A stretch of DNA of 64,000 nucleotides from Semisulcospira habei (GCA_036245525.1 BTPG01000004.1:212142616-212206615), one strand, 5' to 3'. Shown: positions 43,400 through 57,187, counted from the first letter of the stretch. Notes: generated by a model not told the origin, from the letters alone. Translations and numbers: made by a program.

Positions 43400-43490
43400 A
43401 CTCGGCCAAACGTCTCCAAGAGGCATTGATCCTCATGAGCCCTCCGGGCTCAGGAGGATCTATGCCTCTTGGAGATGTTTGGAGTGGTGT
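43400..43490. repeat. Family D-variant hairpin
   Basis: AACGTCTCCAAGAGGCATTG with GAGCCCTCCGGGCTC and inverse ending CTTGGAGATGTTTGG. Same variant as 33938. Confidence 0.65.
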
Positions 43491-43681
43491 CTTTGCTTAT
43501 GGCGGAATCTGATTATGCGCCATGCCGGATTTCACTCTCGTTCGTTGTTGGGAGTCGGTCACGATTATCATCATCGTTATGAGGACCAGACGATTATTGA
43601 TGATTAAATTGAAACTGAATTGAATTGAATTGAAAAACTTTATTATCCATTAAATAAATGGAAATTTGCCTTTGGCCCACA

Positions 43682-43820
<139 letters not shown>

Positions 43821-43827
43821 ACAACTG

Positions 43828-46822
<2,995 letters not shown>

Positions 46823-46863
46823 GTTAATTGTAATCTATTTGCTGACGATACGAGTCTTCATTC

Positions 46864-47909
46864 CTACGACACTACGGTGTACCCACAAAGCTCGTCCGCC
46901 TGATCAAGAGCAGCTACGATGGCATGACATGTCGCGTGATCCACGAAGGGCAGTTCACCAGGGAGCTCCAGGTCAGAATTGGTGTCAGGCAGGGGTGTCT
47001 GCTGTCTCCGTTCCTCTTCCTACTGGCCATAGACTGGGTCATGAAGATGACCACAGAGCACAGACGAAGTGGAATACAGTGGACACTGTGGACACAGCTT
47101 GACGACCTCTATTTTGCAGACGACTTGGCATTACTGTCCCACACTCATCAACAAATGCAGGACAAGACCACGAGGCTTGCTGACATCTCGTCCCAAGTGG
47201 GCCTCACCATTCACAAACAGAAAACAAAGACAATGAGGCTGAACGCAACCAGGGAAGAACCAGTCTTGCTTGCTGGCACCCCGTTGGAGGAGGTGGATTC
47301 CTTCACCTATCTCGGGAGCATCATAGACAAAAAAGGCGGCATTGATGCAGATGTCAGAGCACGAATCGGTAAAGCCAGAGCAGCCTTTCTCCAGTTGAAA
47401 AAAGTGTGGAGTTCCAGAGAGCTGTCACAACACACCAAAGTCCGGATTTTCAACTCCAATGTAAAAGCAGTTCTCCTATATGGAGCAGAGACTTGGAGAT
47501 TGACAAAAACCACAGTCAACAGAGTACAGACCTTCATGAACAGTTGCCTTAGAAGAATTTTGAAAATCCACTGGCCAGAGAAGATCAGCAACGTCAGACT
47601 CTGGGAGAGAACAGAGCAGATAACAGCAGAGAATGAAATTGGGTGAAGAAGATGGGGATGGATCGGTCACAGTCTGAGAAAGCCAGCTTCCAGTATCACT
47701 AGGCAGGCATTGTCATGGAACCCCCAGGGAAAGAGGAAAAGAGGTAGGCCGAGAAACTCCTGGCGTCGAGACCTCCAAGCAGACATCAAGAGACTGGGAA
47801 CCACCTGGAGTAGAATGGAAGGAGAAGCACAGGACAGGAGTTGCTGGAGGTCTCTCGTCGACGGCCTATACCCGGGTAGGGGTGACAGGCGTAAGTAAGT
47901 AAGTAAGTA
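46864..47909 (+). mobile_element. RTE-type LINE, 5'-truncated, nested in LINE copy 2
   Basis: An ORF from about 46870 to 47643 reads RVIHEGQFTRELQVRIGVRQ, GCLLSPFLFLLAIDW, LYFADDLALLSHTHQQMQ, then FTYLGSIIDKKGG and LLYGAETWRLTKT. After one stop it continues with GKRKRGRPRNSWRRDLQADI to LYPGRGDRRK, then a (TAAG)n tail. That order of motifs and the short simple-repeat tail are typical of RTE-like LINEs. Duplicated ATA(C/T)GAGTCTTCAT borders the insertion. Confidence 0.85.
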
Positions 47910-48809
47910 AGTAATATGAGTCTTCATGTTTCTGGTTAAAAAAAAAAAACGACGGACATTAGCCATAGTTTACAATGCAGTCTCAATGAGGTATCTGACT
48001 GGTGTAGACAGAACCATATGGTTCTTCACCCAGCTAAAACAAAGAGTATCTTAATCGCCACGCGACAAAAACATCAACGCCGACTACAGCCATTACAATT
48101 ACAATTAAACGCTGAACCTGTTGAACAAGTCACTGAGCGTAAATTGTTAGGAATACATATTGATGAACAACTGTGCTGGGAGACCCATATAAATGCTGGG
48201 AGACCCATATAAATGCTGTTTGTAAGACCATTGCTAAAACACTTTCTTATTGTCACAGCTTAGACATGTAACGGATACAAATACCCGTAAATTGTTTTTT
48301 CATGCTCAAAGTCCCACGTTGATTATGCCTCCACAGTATGGGACGGCTGCAGTGATGTCCACATGAAGAGGTTAAACTCCATATACAAAAGAGCTGTAAA
48401 AATGATAGATAGACGCCCCATCCCTACCACAGACAAATTTAGACATTTAAACATTCTCGGTCTGCGTCAGCAACTTACTTTAAACAAATGCGTCTTTATG
48501 CATAAGATACTGAATAATATAACACCCCAGTATCTAATAACTAAATTAATTTCTCACCAAGAACGTGAACGGACCTCAAGAAACAATACCTTACCCCTAC
48601 CACTGCCAAGAATCGACCTTTTTAAAAGTAGTATGTCATTCTCTGGTCCGTTTGCTTGGAATTCTATCCCTGCACATTTGAAAACTATTACCTCACCAGG
48701 AAGTTTTAAAACAAAACATTTTGATTACCTGATGTGTCAAACTTAGTACATTTCTCAGGTACTGTAATATTTCCTGTACCTCATGTATTTCATACAGATG
48801 GTTTTTATA

Positions 48810-48905
48810 TGTGTGCGCGCGTGTGTGTGTGTGTGCTCGTGTTTGTGCGTGCGTGTGGGTGTATGTCTGAGCGGCGCACGCGCGTGCGTGCATGTGTGTG
48901 TGATG
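48810..48905. repeat. (GT)n-rich tract in LINE copy 2 3' UTR
   Basis: Mixed GTGC/GTGT repeats in the 3' UTR. The equivalent part of copy 1 (about 46365-46410) is also GT-rich, so it is inherited from the element. Confidence 0.7.
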
Positions 48906-49066
48906 AGTGTTTTATTTTTTCTGTATATAATGATGCTATTGGGTTTTGTATGTAAATATATATTTTTATAGTTTCCCCTTTTTTATGCTGTAGATGTTAG
49001 CAACGGCAAGTTTGTAAAATGACGATTTGTTTTCTGTCAAAAATTTTTAACGTTGGAAAATAAAGT

Positions 49067-49067
<1 letters not shown>

Positions 49068-49130
<63 letters not shown>

Positions 49131-49157
49131 GCATCATCAGCATCATCATCATCATCT
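49068..49157. repeat. (CAT)n microsatellite, LINE tail
   Basis: About 28 CAT/CAG units grown from the 3' end of LINE copy 2. The poly-Ser and poly-Met ORFs are artefacts. Confidence 0.92.
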
Positions 49158-49175
49158 CTCTCTCTCTCTCTCTCG

Positions 49176-49236
49176 GCAAGTTTGGAAACTGGTCCTGTTA
49201 CCAATAACTTCTACCGTTGGAAAATAAAGGTTCATT

Positions 49237-49322
<86 letters not shown>
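49176..49322 (+). mobile_element. Third LINE 3' end followed by (CT)n
   Basis: GGCAAGTTTGGAAACTGGTC and CCGTTGGAAAATAAAGGTTC match the last about 60 bp of LINE copies 1 and 2. An 80-bp CT tract follows. Confidence 0.75.
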
Positions 49323-49325
<3 letters not shown>

Positions 49326-49452
49326 TATATTATATACAAACAGGTACACATTCCACACTGTACAGAACATCGGCAATGCTCCCATTCTTTCGCTTCCCCA
49401 ACCTCGAACACCTAACAGACCCACACCCAGGCCAGTTGTATTTATAGTTATA

Positions 49453-49678
49453 TTAACTCATTCTGCCCGCGACACAACACAGCAAGATTTGGCTCGACCA
49501 TGATAGTTCCGAAGTCAGTGTCAGAATAGCTTGGCGCCCTATCGGCGCCAAGCTATTCTGCAACCACCTTTGAACTATCATAGTCGATCATTCTCCTGAA
49601 TTGTAATGCAGTCCTCAGAGGATAACTCCAACACTTGCGTATTTCGTACCTCGGGCACAATGAGTTGAATCACGCTGT
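49453..49678. mobile_element. TTAA hairpin MITE, family B
   Basis: TTAACTCATTCTGCCCG at the left, CGGGCACAATGAGTTGAA at the right. The stem GACCATGATAGTTC with its inverse. Confidence 0.75.
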
Positions 49679-49714
49679 ATAAATTACACACCTGCACAGG
49701 AAACACATCACGCA

Positions 49715-49800
49715 TGCGCAAGCACGCACGCACGCACGCGCGCACGCGCGCACACACACACTCGAACACACACACACACGCACGCACGCAAGCACGCACA
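49715..49800. repeat. (CA/CG)n-rich tract
   Basis: GCACGCACGCACG and ACACACAC runs, spurious Arg/Ala/Cys ORF on the minus strand. Confidence 0.85.
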
Positions 49801-49857
49801 GTGCGACGTGACCATCATCATTTTTATTATTCTTATCTTCATTATGTTTAACTCATT

Positions 49858-50061
49858 CTACCCCAACACCGAAATCCCCAAATTTTGCCGTAGTCCTCTG
49901 AAGACTTCACTCTAGTGCAGGGCACAGATCGACCATGATAGTTCAAGGGTGATGCCAGAATAGCTTGGCGCCCATAGGCGCCAAGCTATTCTGGCATCAC
50001 CCTTGAACTATCATGGTCGATCCTTATCTTGCTGTGGTGTGTCTGGGGTAGAATGAGATAA
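49858..50061. mobile_element. TTAA hairpin MITE, family B
   Basis: TTAACTCATTCTACCCCAAC to GGGGTAGAATGAGATAA. Near-perfect stem through CGCCCATAGGCG. It ends about 55 bp before exon 2 of the second gene. Confidence 0.82.
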
Positions 50062-50114
50062 GGTCATCACTGATTGTCACCACCTCCTCCTACTTATTAA
50101 TTTTTCTCTGACAG

Positions 50115-50258
50115 CTGGAGCCCCTCCCTACCGAAATGACACAGCCAGGAATGACGCAGACAATATCGTCATCGACATCAACACTGGCGGAAATTACACC
50201 ATTTTGATCAACAAGACCCCATGGCTGCGCAGCGCGCCTACGTTCTTCCGGAACGAAG
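50115..50258 (+). CDS. Predicted secreted protein, exon 2
   Basis: Acceptor TTTTTCTCTGACAG, phase 1 in, phase 1 out before GTGACC. Encodes AGAPPYRNDTARNDADNIVI, then DINTGGNYTILINKTPWL and RSAPTFFRNE. Three N-glycosylation sequons (NDT, NYT, NKT) fit an extracellular or lumenal protein. The alternating hydrophobic pattern (NIVIDINTG-NYTILIN) suggests beta strands at the start of a beta-sandwich. Confidence 0.8.
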
Positions 50259-50351
50259 GTGACCTTTCGAGTTGAAGAAAAAAAGAAATTCATTGAATGA
50301 AAAAGAAAATCAGTACGTGGCCACTCAATGACAAGAACTGAACGATACCTC

Positions 50352-50405
50352 GCCATGAGATGGCCTTAGTCGCCTGCTCGGCGTTAAACCCAAATAACTG
50401 ACTTA
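50352..50405 (+). repeat. Dispersed repeat tail, second copy
   Basis: GAGATGGCCTTAGTCGCCTG then CTCGGCGTTAAACCCAAATA, as at about 18453-18500. Confidence 0.6.
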
Positions 50406-50419
50406 ATCGGATGCATTTC

Positions 50420-50465
50420 CAGTAAACAAAAGACATCGGGCCGACGTCGGCCCGAAGATTTTTGC
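50420..50465. repeat. CATCGGGCCGACGTCGGCCCG palindrome
   Basis: Related to the palindrome at 56358-56428 and, more loosely, to 61165-61215. Confidence 0.5.
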
Positions 50466-50496
50466 GTACCGGGTTGCAGTCCTGTCCGTCAGCCCA

Positions 50497-50622
50497 TAGA
50501 TGTCAGCAATGCACCTTTCTTTCCTCAAGCCAGCGCTGTCCATATGGACCTGACTTAACTAGATGTCAGCAATGCACCTTTCTTTCCTCAAGCCAGCGCT
50601 GTCCATATGGACCTGACTTAAC
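50497..50622 (+). repeat. 63-bp tandem duplication
   Basis: TAGATGTCAGCAATGCACCT to GGACCTGACTTAAC occurs twice head to tail and identically. The following MITE begins at the TTAA of the second unit. Confidence 0.92.
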
Positions 50623-50831
50623 TCATTCTACCCCAACACCGAAATCCCCAAATGTTGCCGTTGTCCTCTGAAGACTGCATTGCAGTGCAGGACACAGATC
50701 GACCGTGATAGTTCAAGGGTGATGCCAGAATAGCTTGGCGCCCACAGGCGCCAAGCTATTCTGGCATCCCCCTTGAACTATCACGGTCGATCCTTATCTT
50801 GCTGTGGTGTGTCTGGGGTAGAATGACTTAA
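50618..50831. mobile_element. TTAA hairpin MITE, family B
   Basis: TTAACTCATTCTACCCCAAC to GGGGTAGAATGACTTAA. Near-perfect stem around CGCCCACAGGCG. Confidence 0.82.
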
Positions 50832-51403
50832 CTAACGCTCAAAGGGTCAGCTTCGCCCAAAAATGATGTACACATCTACCTAGCGGAAAATCTACCAAAT
50901 GCGAATCCACCCAGGTGCGAATTCACTTAGTGCAAATTTAAACTGCCGCGATTCCACCCTTATTTAGTAAATGTACACTTACTGGGTGGATTCACGCGTG
51001 AAAGGAATCACGCTAGGTAGATTTTCGCTGAAGTAGGTTCATGCTGGGTAGATTTACAAAAGTGTCTCCTTCAACCTTAAACTGCTCATAGTTAAATCCC
51101 CATGATACAGATATGCACGGCATCCACACTATTTCCCACATCAGTACATCGCGGATTGGATATAAAGGAGGCAGGTCTCTGTCCATTTTGACTGACAGCA
51201 CAGCCAGTTGATGACCAGTTGGCGATGACCACACTCAGAATGGTCTGAAGCTAATTTCTCTAGCTGTTATGTCTTAGTAGTCTTTTAGAAACAACACAGC
51301 GCACACATCCTAAAGACAATTTATTTTATATATTTTATTTATTTTAAAACAGACACTGAATAAAGTTGTCTTGATTCTTGATTAAGTCCTGATGGAGCTA
51401 TAA
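50832..51403. other. Intronic stretch with short GGTGGATTC/AGGTAGATTT repeats
   Basis: Variants of TGCGAATCCACCCAGG and CTACCTAGCG in both orientations at 50870-51060 look like a small decayed inverted repeat. No exon was seen. Confidence 0.4.
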
Positions 51404-52670
51404 GCCTACCACATAGGGGCCTGACGATGGTGCTTTGACTAAATGCAAATCCACTGCGCCACCGCGTGCGCGCCACCGCGTCACTAGCTCAATTCAAAAT
51501 GCAAGGGAGGAAACGAACGACACGGCACGCGGTGATTCACTGTTATACCAGAGCAGTTTTCAGCCCTCAAAGCAACTATCCGCCTAAAACCCCGAACTGA
51601 ACAAACTCAGTAGATATATTGCCACAAATCTATACCAACCTTGTCCGCCGATCAAAATTGATAGTTATGTACCAAGGCTTTTTGCACAGTCAAGCATCAT
51701 TTAGCAGACGTCCATTTGTTAGTTTTTTTTAGATGTTGTCGGAAATACGCGTCATGCTCATTATTAATTGGTTTATGTAAATTAGCATATCCAATGAAGT
51801 TAAAACAAGAGGCATCTACTGTCGACATGAAGGTGCACGCAGCAATCGCTTTGGGTACGTATTTCCCCCAGCCCGAAAAGCTCTACTTCAATGGAGTCTG
51901 GTTCAAACACTGCTCAGTTGTCAATATCTTCTCGAGTAATTCGCTTCGACTTTACAGTAAACACGCCAGAAAACAATGGATGCAAAGCAGTGCAGAGTGG
52001 CATAACTCACGGCACTCTACCAAAGGGTTTAACGTTGAACTCTAGATGTTGAGGTCACATTACATAGTCAAATTTGGCCAGTTGAGGCAGTGCAAGGACC
52101 GGTGTTTAAAAAAAAACAATTTGCCTTGTTTAAAAATTTGTAGTAGGGCTGAATGTAAGAATTTGCTGGAAATTTCTGGTTAGATGAGAGGAGACATGTT
52201 TGGTGCTTTGATTCATACCATCCTGAGCTTATCCAGTGGAAAATTGTGGGCCTATGTTGAGTTGCCGTTGACGTAGTGATTTGAGGGGCACGCTGATTTC
52301 AGCTGTGCTTGGGTGTGGGGTTGGTAAGGAATCGGGTTCATAGCCAAGAAATGAGACTGTCAATGTGCTGTTTTTATTGTTATTTTGCAGCTGGTGGGCA
52401 GTAGTGTTTTTTTTAGGGGATTGAAATATTAGGGGATGCCTGGGACTGACTATGGCTAAGAGACTGGACAGTACGGAAACGGCACTGTGTTCCGTGGCCT
52501 TGAGAGATAGAGGTCCAGGATACTTCCGGCCACAGCTAGAATTTCGCGCGTGTCGTTCGTTTTCTCCCTTGTATTCTGAATTGAGCTAGTGACGCGGTGG
52601 CGGGCACGCGGTGGCGCAGCGGATCTGCATTTAGTCAAAGCACCATCATCAGGCCCCTATGGCCTACCAC
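51404..52670. mobile_element. 1.27-kb element with about 127-bp terminal inverted repeats
   Basis: The left arm 51404-51530 (TAGGGGCCTGACGATGGTGC, CTAAATGCAAATCCACTGCG, CACTAGCTCAATTCAAAATG) is the inverse of 52545-52670 with roughly 10% mismatch. The right arm includes GGTGGCGCAGCGGAT, which resembles a SINE A box. The interior (an ORF at 51716-52045) shows no recognised domain. It may be a foldback element or two facing SINE-like copies. Confidence 0.65.
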
Positions 52671-52739
52671 GTCGTTGCCCAGTGAGCAGAATTAAGATCC
52701 TCTTTCTGACGTCACATCCCGAAAATGTGAAATTGCTCG

Positions 52740-52952
52740 TTAACCCATTCAGCCCCGACACACCACAGCAAGACATGGATCGAGCATGACAGTTCAAGGT
52801 TGGTGCCAGAATAGCTTCAGTTGGCGCCTACGGGCGCCAAGCTATTCTGGCACCAACCTTGAACTGTCATGCTCGATCTGTCATTGTGATACAGTTCTTC
52901 AGAGGGCAACTTCAAAATTTGAGGATTTCCGTCCTGGGCTAGAATGCGTTAA
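52740..52952. mobile_element. TTAA hairpin MITE, family A/B
   Basis: TTAACCCATTCAGCCCCGAC to CTGGGCTAGAATGCGTTAA. Stem CGAGCATGACAGTTCAAGGT with inverse. It ends about 60 bp before exon 3 of the second gene. Confidence 0.8.
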
Positions 52953-53010
52953 AGCAGTTGCCCTAAAATGACTATTACTTATTCAATGTTCAACGTTTTG
53001 TTTGTTGAAG

Positions 53011-53183
53011 GTCAGGTATTTTCAAGCGGCGAGAATCTGATACTGAAGGAGACCACTGCCTCGAGCGGGATTGACATTATGGGAAACTTCCAGCTTGTTT
53101 CTTACATTTACCAAGCTGGAAGCAGTCAAATCAGGGCCTCCATCAAAACCTACCTAGCATGGCCGCTAGTCATTTTCCAGCAG
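53011..53183 (+). CDS. Predicted secreted protein, exon 3
   Basis: Acceptor TTTGTTGAAG, entering phase 1 (completes Gly), leaving phase 0 before GTATGT. Encodes QVFSSGENLILKETTASSG, IDIMGNFQLVSYIYQAGSSQ and IRASIKTYLAWPLVIFQQ. The pattern of short strands (LILKETTASSGIDIMGNFQLV) is typical of the N-terminal beta-sandwich of several glycosidases. Function of this part unknown. Confidence 0.8.
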
Positions 53184-53201
53184 GTATGTCATAGAATGTT
53201 A

Positions 53202-53292
53202 ACCTTTTGGCTGTCGGCAACGCTTTTTGTCGCGATGATTCCTGCAGGAATCTTTGCAACAAAAAGCGCTATCCAAAGCCAAAGGGTGAACC
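53202..53292. mobile_element. TTAA hairpin MITE, family F
   Basis: TTAACCTTTTGGCTGTCGGC at the left, CCAAAGCCAAAGGGTGAA at the right. Centre GATTCCTGCAGGAATC. It begins about 19 bp after exon 3, and a deleted C-type hairpin follows at 53290-53430. Confidence 0.7.
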
Positions 53293-53749
53293 CTTTTCAT
53301 CCTGATACACTACTTGCTGGAAATTAATTTGACTATGATAGTTCAAGGGTGGTGAGGCGCCAAGCTATTCTGGTACCACCCTTAAACCAAAACGTTTGAT
53401 CTAACTCGTAATCTGTAATGTAGCCTCCAAGATTTTAATATACTGAGCCACTTTAGAAACTCACCACTTTATTTATGTCGGCCATTTTGTTGTTCGCCAC
53501 TAGTTTGCTTTGATACTGCAGTGACTAAGTCATACAGAGTTAAAACACAACAGTGAGGGCAAAATTAGGTCACGATCGCCGCGCTGTCAATGAGCAGCAC
53601 GTGCAAATTGCAGCATGATTTTTTTTTTAAACCAAAGGTGAGCGGTCGCTCACAATTTGTTTTTCTTGCCGTCGATAAAGAGTGCGTATTCAGACTATTC
53701 AGAAAAGCATTGAGTGCTGGTGTTCTCGTCCTGTCCGTAAGAGAGAGAC

Positions 53750-54769
53750 ATGCCGCGATTTAATGCGCAAGACAAAGAAATTAATGTGCAAGACAGAGAA
53801 AGAGCAATTGGAATGCTGGCCGCGGGTTTATCCCGTAGAGAGATTGCCCGTCAGTTACATTGTCATCACACCACCATTATGCATCTAACAGAAAGGTTTA
53901 GAAACACTGGTGACACTGCAGATCGACCTCGTCAGGGCAACCCAGGGTCACCACTCGTCTGCAAGACACCTACATCAGACAGCTTCATCTTCGAGACAGG
54001 TTCAGGCCAGCTACGCATACAGCACGAACACTTCTTGGCACACGTGGTCCAGTGTCCACTGAAACTGTGCGGCGCCGTCTTCGAGCGGCAGGACTGCACG
54101 CCAGACGACCTGTTGTGGGGCTGATTTTGACGCCTCGACACCGACAGCGTCGCCTTCGCTGGGCTCAGGTGCAGTTTAGATGGACCCACCGTCAGTGAGG
54201 AGGAGTGCTCTTCTCGGATGAGAGCCGTTTCAGACTATCCCATGCCGATGGCAGGCTCAGGGTATGGCGGCGAGCTGGAGAGAGACATGCCGACTGCTGT
54301 GTCCATCAGGTTGACATGTGGCGTGCACGGAGCATGATGGTGTGGGGAGGCTTCAGCCAGACCTATCGCACCCAGATGCACTTCTTTGATGGTCCTGTTA
54401 ATGCTGCAGCGTACGGGGCAGTCCTACAGAACCATGTGACACCAGCGTTTCGACAACGCGCAGATCTGCACACTTTCCAGCAGGACAATGCCACTCCCCA
54501 TACAGCAAGAGCGACGATCCAGCTGCTGACACAAAACAACGTCCCCGTCTTACCCTGGTCTTCACTTTCCCCGGATATGGCGCCTATTGAGCACACATGG
54601 GATGAACTGGGACGCAGAGTAAGGCATCCATGTTCCTCAAACCGCACAGGAACTGACGCAGGCCCTGGTGGAAGAGTGGAATCAGCTGCGTCAGCCATTC
54701 TTCCAGCGTCTCGTGGCTTCGATGCGGCGGCGCTGACTACATTGCTACTGGAGGCGGCCACACACGGTA
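53750..54769 (+). pseudogene. Tc1-like transposase, frameshifted, DDE residues visible
   Basis: The first ORF (53750-54124) encodes a paired-type HTH: DRERAIGMLAAGLSRREIA, then ARQLHCHHTTIMHLTERF. Frames shift at about 53950 and 54200. The second ORF (54205 onward) carries LFSDESRFRL, MMVWGGFSQTYRTQ, LHTFQQDNATPHTARA, and SPDMAPIEHTWDELGRR. These are the D, D and E boxes of Tc1/mariner transposases. Internal stops at about 54122 and 54196 make it a pseudogene. Confidence 0.85.
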
Positions 54770-54983
54770 TTAACTCATTCTACCCCAGACACACCACAGA
54801 AAGATAAGGATCGACCATGACAGTTCAAGGGTGATGCCAGAATAGCTTGGCGCCTATGGGCGCCAAGCTATTCTGGCATCACCCTTGAACTGTCATGGTC
54901 GATCTGTGTCCTGCACTGCAATGCAGTATGCAGAGGACAACGGCAAAAATTAAGGATTTCGGTGTTGGGGTAGAATGAGTTAA
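54770..54983. mobile_element. TTAA hairpin MITE, family B, nested in the Tc1-like element
   Basis: TTAACTCATTCTACCCCAGA to TTGGGGTAGAATGAGTTAA with a near-perfect hairpin. The flanking Tc1 sequence (CACGGTA before, AGACCAAACCCG after) is continuous once one TTAA is removed. Confidence 0.85.
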
Positions 54984-55049
54984 AGACCAAACCCGTTCTT
55001 TCAATAAACTGTGGAACCTGTAATTTTGACCCCTGTGCACTTCGGCGAA

Positions 55050-55955
55050 CACTGCTCATGATTCCTTTTTAAAACTGTTTTTATTTTCGTGTTCACGTTA
55101 TCAGTCAATGAATTTGCAATCATTAAAAACCAGTCTGAAGTTTTTTCTTATGGTTATTCTATTGATGTTGCGTGTTTCTCTGTGTGGTGAATTTCTAAAG
55201 TGGCTCAGTATATTTTAGTACTTATTTCATTATTATTATAATATATTACAGTTTTTAAAATATCTTAGTATATGTACTAGTTAACTTTGTTTGATCTTTA
55301 TAGAGTTTGGAATGTTTTAGCATTGAATAATATTTATTAATGATTTTTGTGTTCAGAGTTTTCATATCTCTTTATCTTATAACAGAAGTCGTACAGATTC
55401 CTATGCTAATGCTAATATACACAGTTTTTTTTTTTTTATATTAGAATGTCTTGGTATTAATTATTCGTGCTGTTCCCCCGTCCACAAAATTGTAACTGCC
55501 CTATAAGGGATAAATACAATTTTTTTTAATTGAATAGGACAATAAGCAATTAAAAAATCAGCTTCAGGATGTAATGGGTTAAGCTGTGTATGCTGTTTGT
55601 GTTATTTTGAACTTCACGGTCGCAGGTTTTGCGAGTAGCTATGCCTGTGGCTCGCAAGGAGTTGCGGCTTCATTAACATTAACAGTTTGAGGTACTTACA
55701 GGTGTTAACGGCAGTACTCGCCAGGGCGCATGGTGTAGTGATCGCCGCGATCCGTCAGCGACACTTTTATGAACTTTTCTCTGTCACTGCGTGGACTTCC
55801 TCACAATAAAGAGGCGCAACCTACTGTTTTTTTAAGTTTAAAACAATTGTATTTGTTTTACCATAAAGGCTCTCAACCTACTGTCTTTTGATCTGATTCT
55901 GATTTCGACATAGTCTCCTATTGGAATGTTGGAGATGTAAGATGTGTTCTGGCAG
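55050..55955. other. AT-rich intronic stretch
   Basis: No exon or clear repeat, apart from the end of a MITE-like sequence (AGGATGTAATGGGTTAA) at about 55565-55582. Confidence 0.4.
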
Positions 55956-56119
55956 GTATACCTTAATGGCGCCAACAGGACGAGAGCAGAAAATGTGAAC
56001 TACGTCATTTCCGGCTTCCCAAACTTCTTCGTCAAAAACACCAGGACACCAACAGGACCTCTGGGATACATGGCCTACGGCGGAATGATGCTGGGCGACA
56101 CAGATAAACATTTTGGATC
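55956..56119 (+). CDS. Predicted secreted protein, exon 4
   Basis: Acceptor GTTCTGGCAG, phase 0 in, phase 2 out before GTGAGC. Encodes VYLNGANRTRAENVNYVISG, FPNFFVKNTRTPTGPLGYMA and YGGMMLGDTDKHFG. One sequon (NRT). Good codon-scale conservation character and no stops. The donor directly abuts a long CT tract. Confidence 0.8.
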
Positions 56120-56121
56120 GT

Positions 56122-56253
<132 letters not shown>

Positions 56254-56357
56254 GCGTGCGTGCATGCGTTTATGTAAAATTACTGTGAATTAGCACTGAC
56301 ACAAACATATTTTGGGGATATCATTAGGTGCCACTATGTCTTCCCGTTGTAACACAA

Positions 56358-56428
56358 CAAACTGTCCAATGTGCAAAAGGCCATCGGGCCGACGTTGGCC
56401 CGATGGCCTTTTGCGCATTGGGTGGCTA
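56358..56428. repeat. Palindrome GGCCATCGGGCCGACGTTGG
   Basis: CCAATGTGCAAAAGGCCATC and its inverse GATGGCCTTTTGCGCATTGG form a near-perfect hairpin. No TTAA. Confidence 0.75.
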
Positions 56429-56848
56429 AAATGACCCTTGGTCGATCTTACGTACTCCAAAGTGACTCTGATTCAATCTGCCGCAGGGGTTATTCTAGTG
56501 TTTGACGTGACGTCAGTCAAGGGACTAAACACCACCATCACCACTAAAACAAGTACAACGACGACAATAACATAAGTCTTTTTGGCGTAGTACTCCCTTT
56601 ACGCAGATTTGGCACAATGAAATGACCCCGAACCGATCTGGCGTTCTCCCAAGTGACTCTGTTTCGATCTTTCGTAGAGGTCATTCTAGCGTTTGACGTG
56701 ACAGCAGTGAAGGGACAAAACACCACACCATCACCACTAAACAACAACTACAACGACGACAATAACATCAAAACCCACAACAACAATAATAATAACAACA
56801 ACGTGCCGAGAAAGGATACCGTGTAATTAAAAAACAATTCTGCTTCAG

Positions 56849-57101
56849 ATTCACACTAGATCTACTACTGATGGAAGGACTGGTTGGAGGTCCCATCGCC
56901 ATCTTTGACGGAAGTGGCGACACCATAATTATCTCCCCTGCCAGCCAGTTCATGGCTGCGTCCCACAGGCTAATGAGAGTGAAAAACCCGTCTATATTCG
57001 AGCAGAGTCTCGCCTACGGCATTATGGGAGGTGTAAATACGGTTCCGGTCGACTACACCATGGAGTTTATAGTGTGGTACAGCTCCGAAGGTGTTAACAA
57101 G
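56849..57101 (+). CDS. Predicted secreted protein, exon 5
   Basis: Acceptor TTCTGCTTCAG, completing a phase-2 Ser codon; phase 0 out before GTATGG. Encodes FTLDLLLMEGLVGGPIAIFD, GSGDTIIISPASQFMAASHR and ends DYTMEFIVWYSSEGVNK. The sequence is strand-rich (GPIAIFDGSGDTIIISPAS) and fits the end of an N-terminal sandwich domain leading into a barrel. Longest exon of the gene in this window, 84 codons. Confidence 0.82.
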
Positions 57102-57187
57102 GTATGGTGTGGTAAATTGTAGGACATGCCATTTTTATGACGTCATTATCAATGTTTTCCGTTTTGATACTGGCGTACTGAAAACTC

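Larger units (their letters stand above)
46823..49075 (+). mobile_element. Same-family LINE, copy 2, 5'-truncated and split by an RTE
   Basis: Starts at NCNLFADDTSLH (46826-46863) and is interrupted by the RTE at 46864. It resumes at about 47910 with a repeat of the TSLH codons, then SDWCRQNHMVLHPAKTKSIL and IATRQKHQRRLQ. The 3' UTR ends AGCAACGGCAAGTTTG and GTTGGAAAATAAAGTTTCAT, passing into a (CAT)n tail. The VTERKLLGIHIDEQ segment parallels VTEHRLLGVIVDDQ of copy 1. Confidence 0.82.
53548..55042 (+). mobile_element. Tc1-like DNA transposon, degenerate, with a nested MITE
   Basis: A transposase relic lies between ends that are imperfectly inverted: CAGTGAGGGCAAAATTAGG at the left against TAATTTTGACCCCTGTGCAC at the right. 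A family B MITE (54770-54983) is inserted near its 3' end. Located in intron 3 of the second gene, same strand. Confidence 0.75.

Noticed and set aside
49053..49415. Poly-Ser / Ser-Leu ORF
   Set aside because: Translation of (CAT)n and (CT)n LINE tails.
51716..52045. 109-residue ORF inside the long inverted-repeat element
   Set aside because: No recognisable domain, no conservation evidence; could be chance. Left as part of the element.
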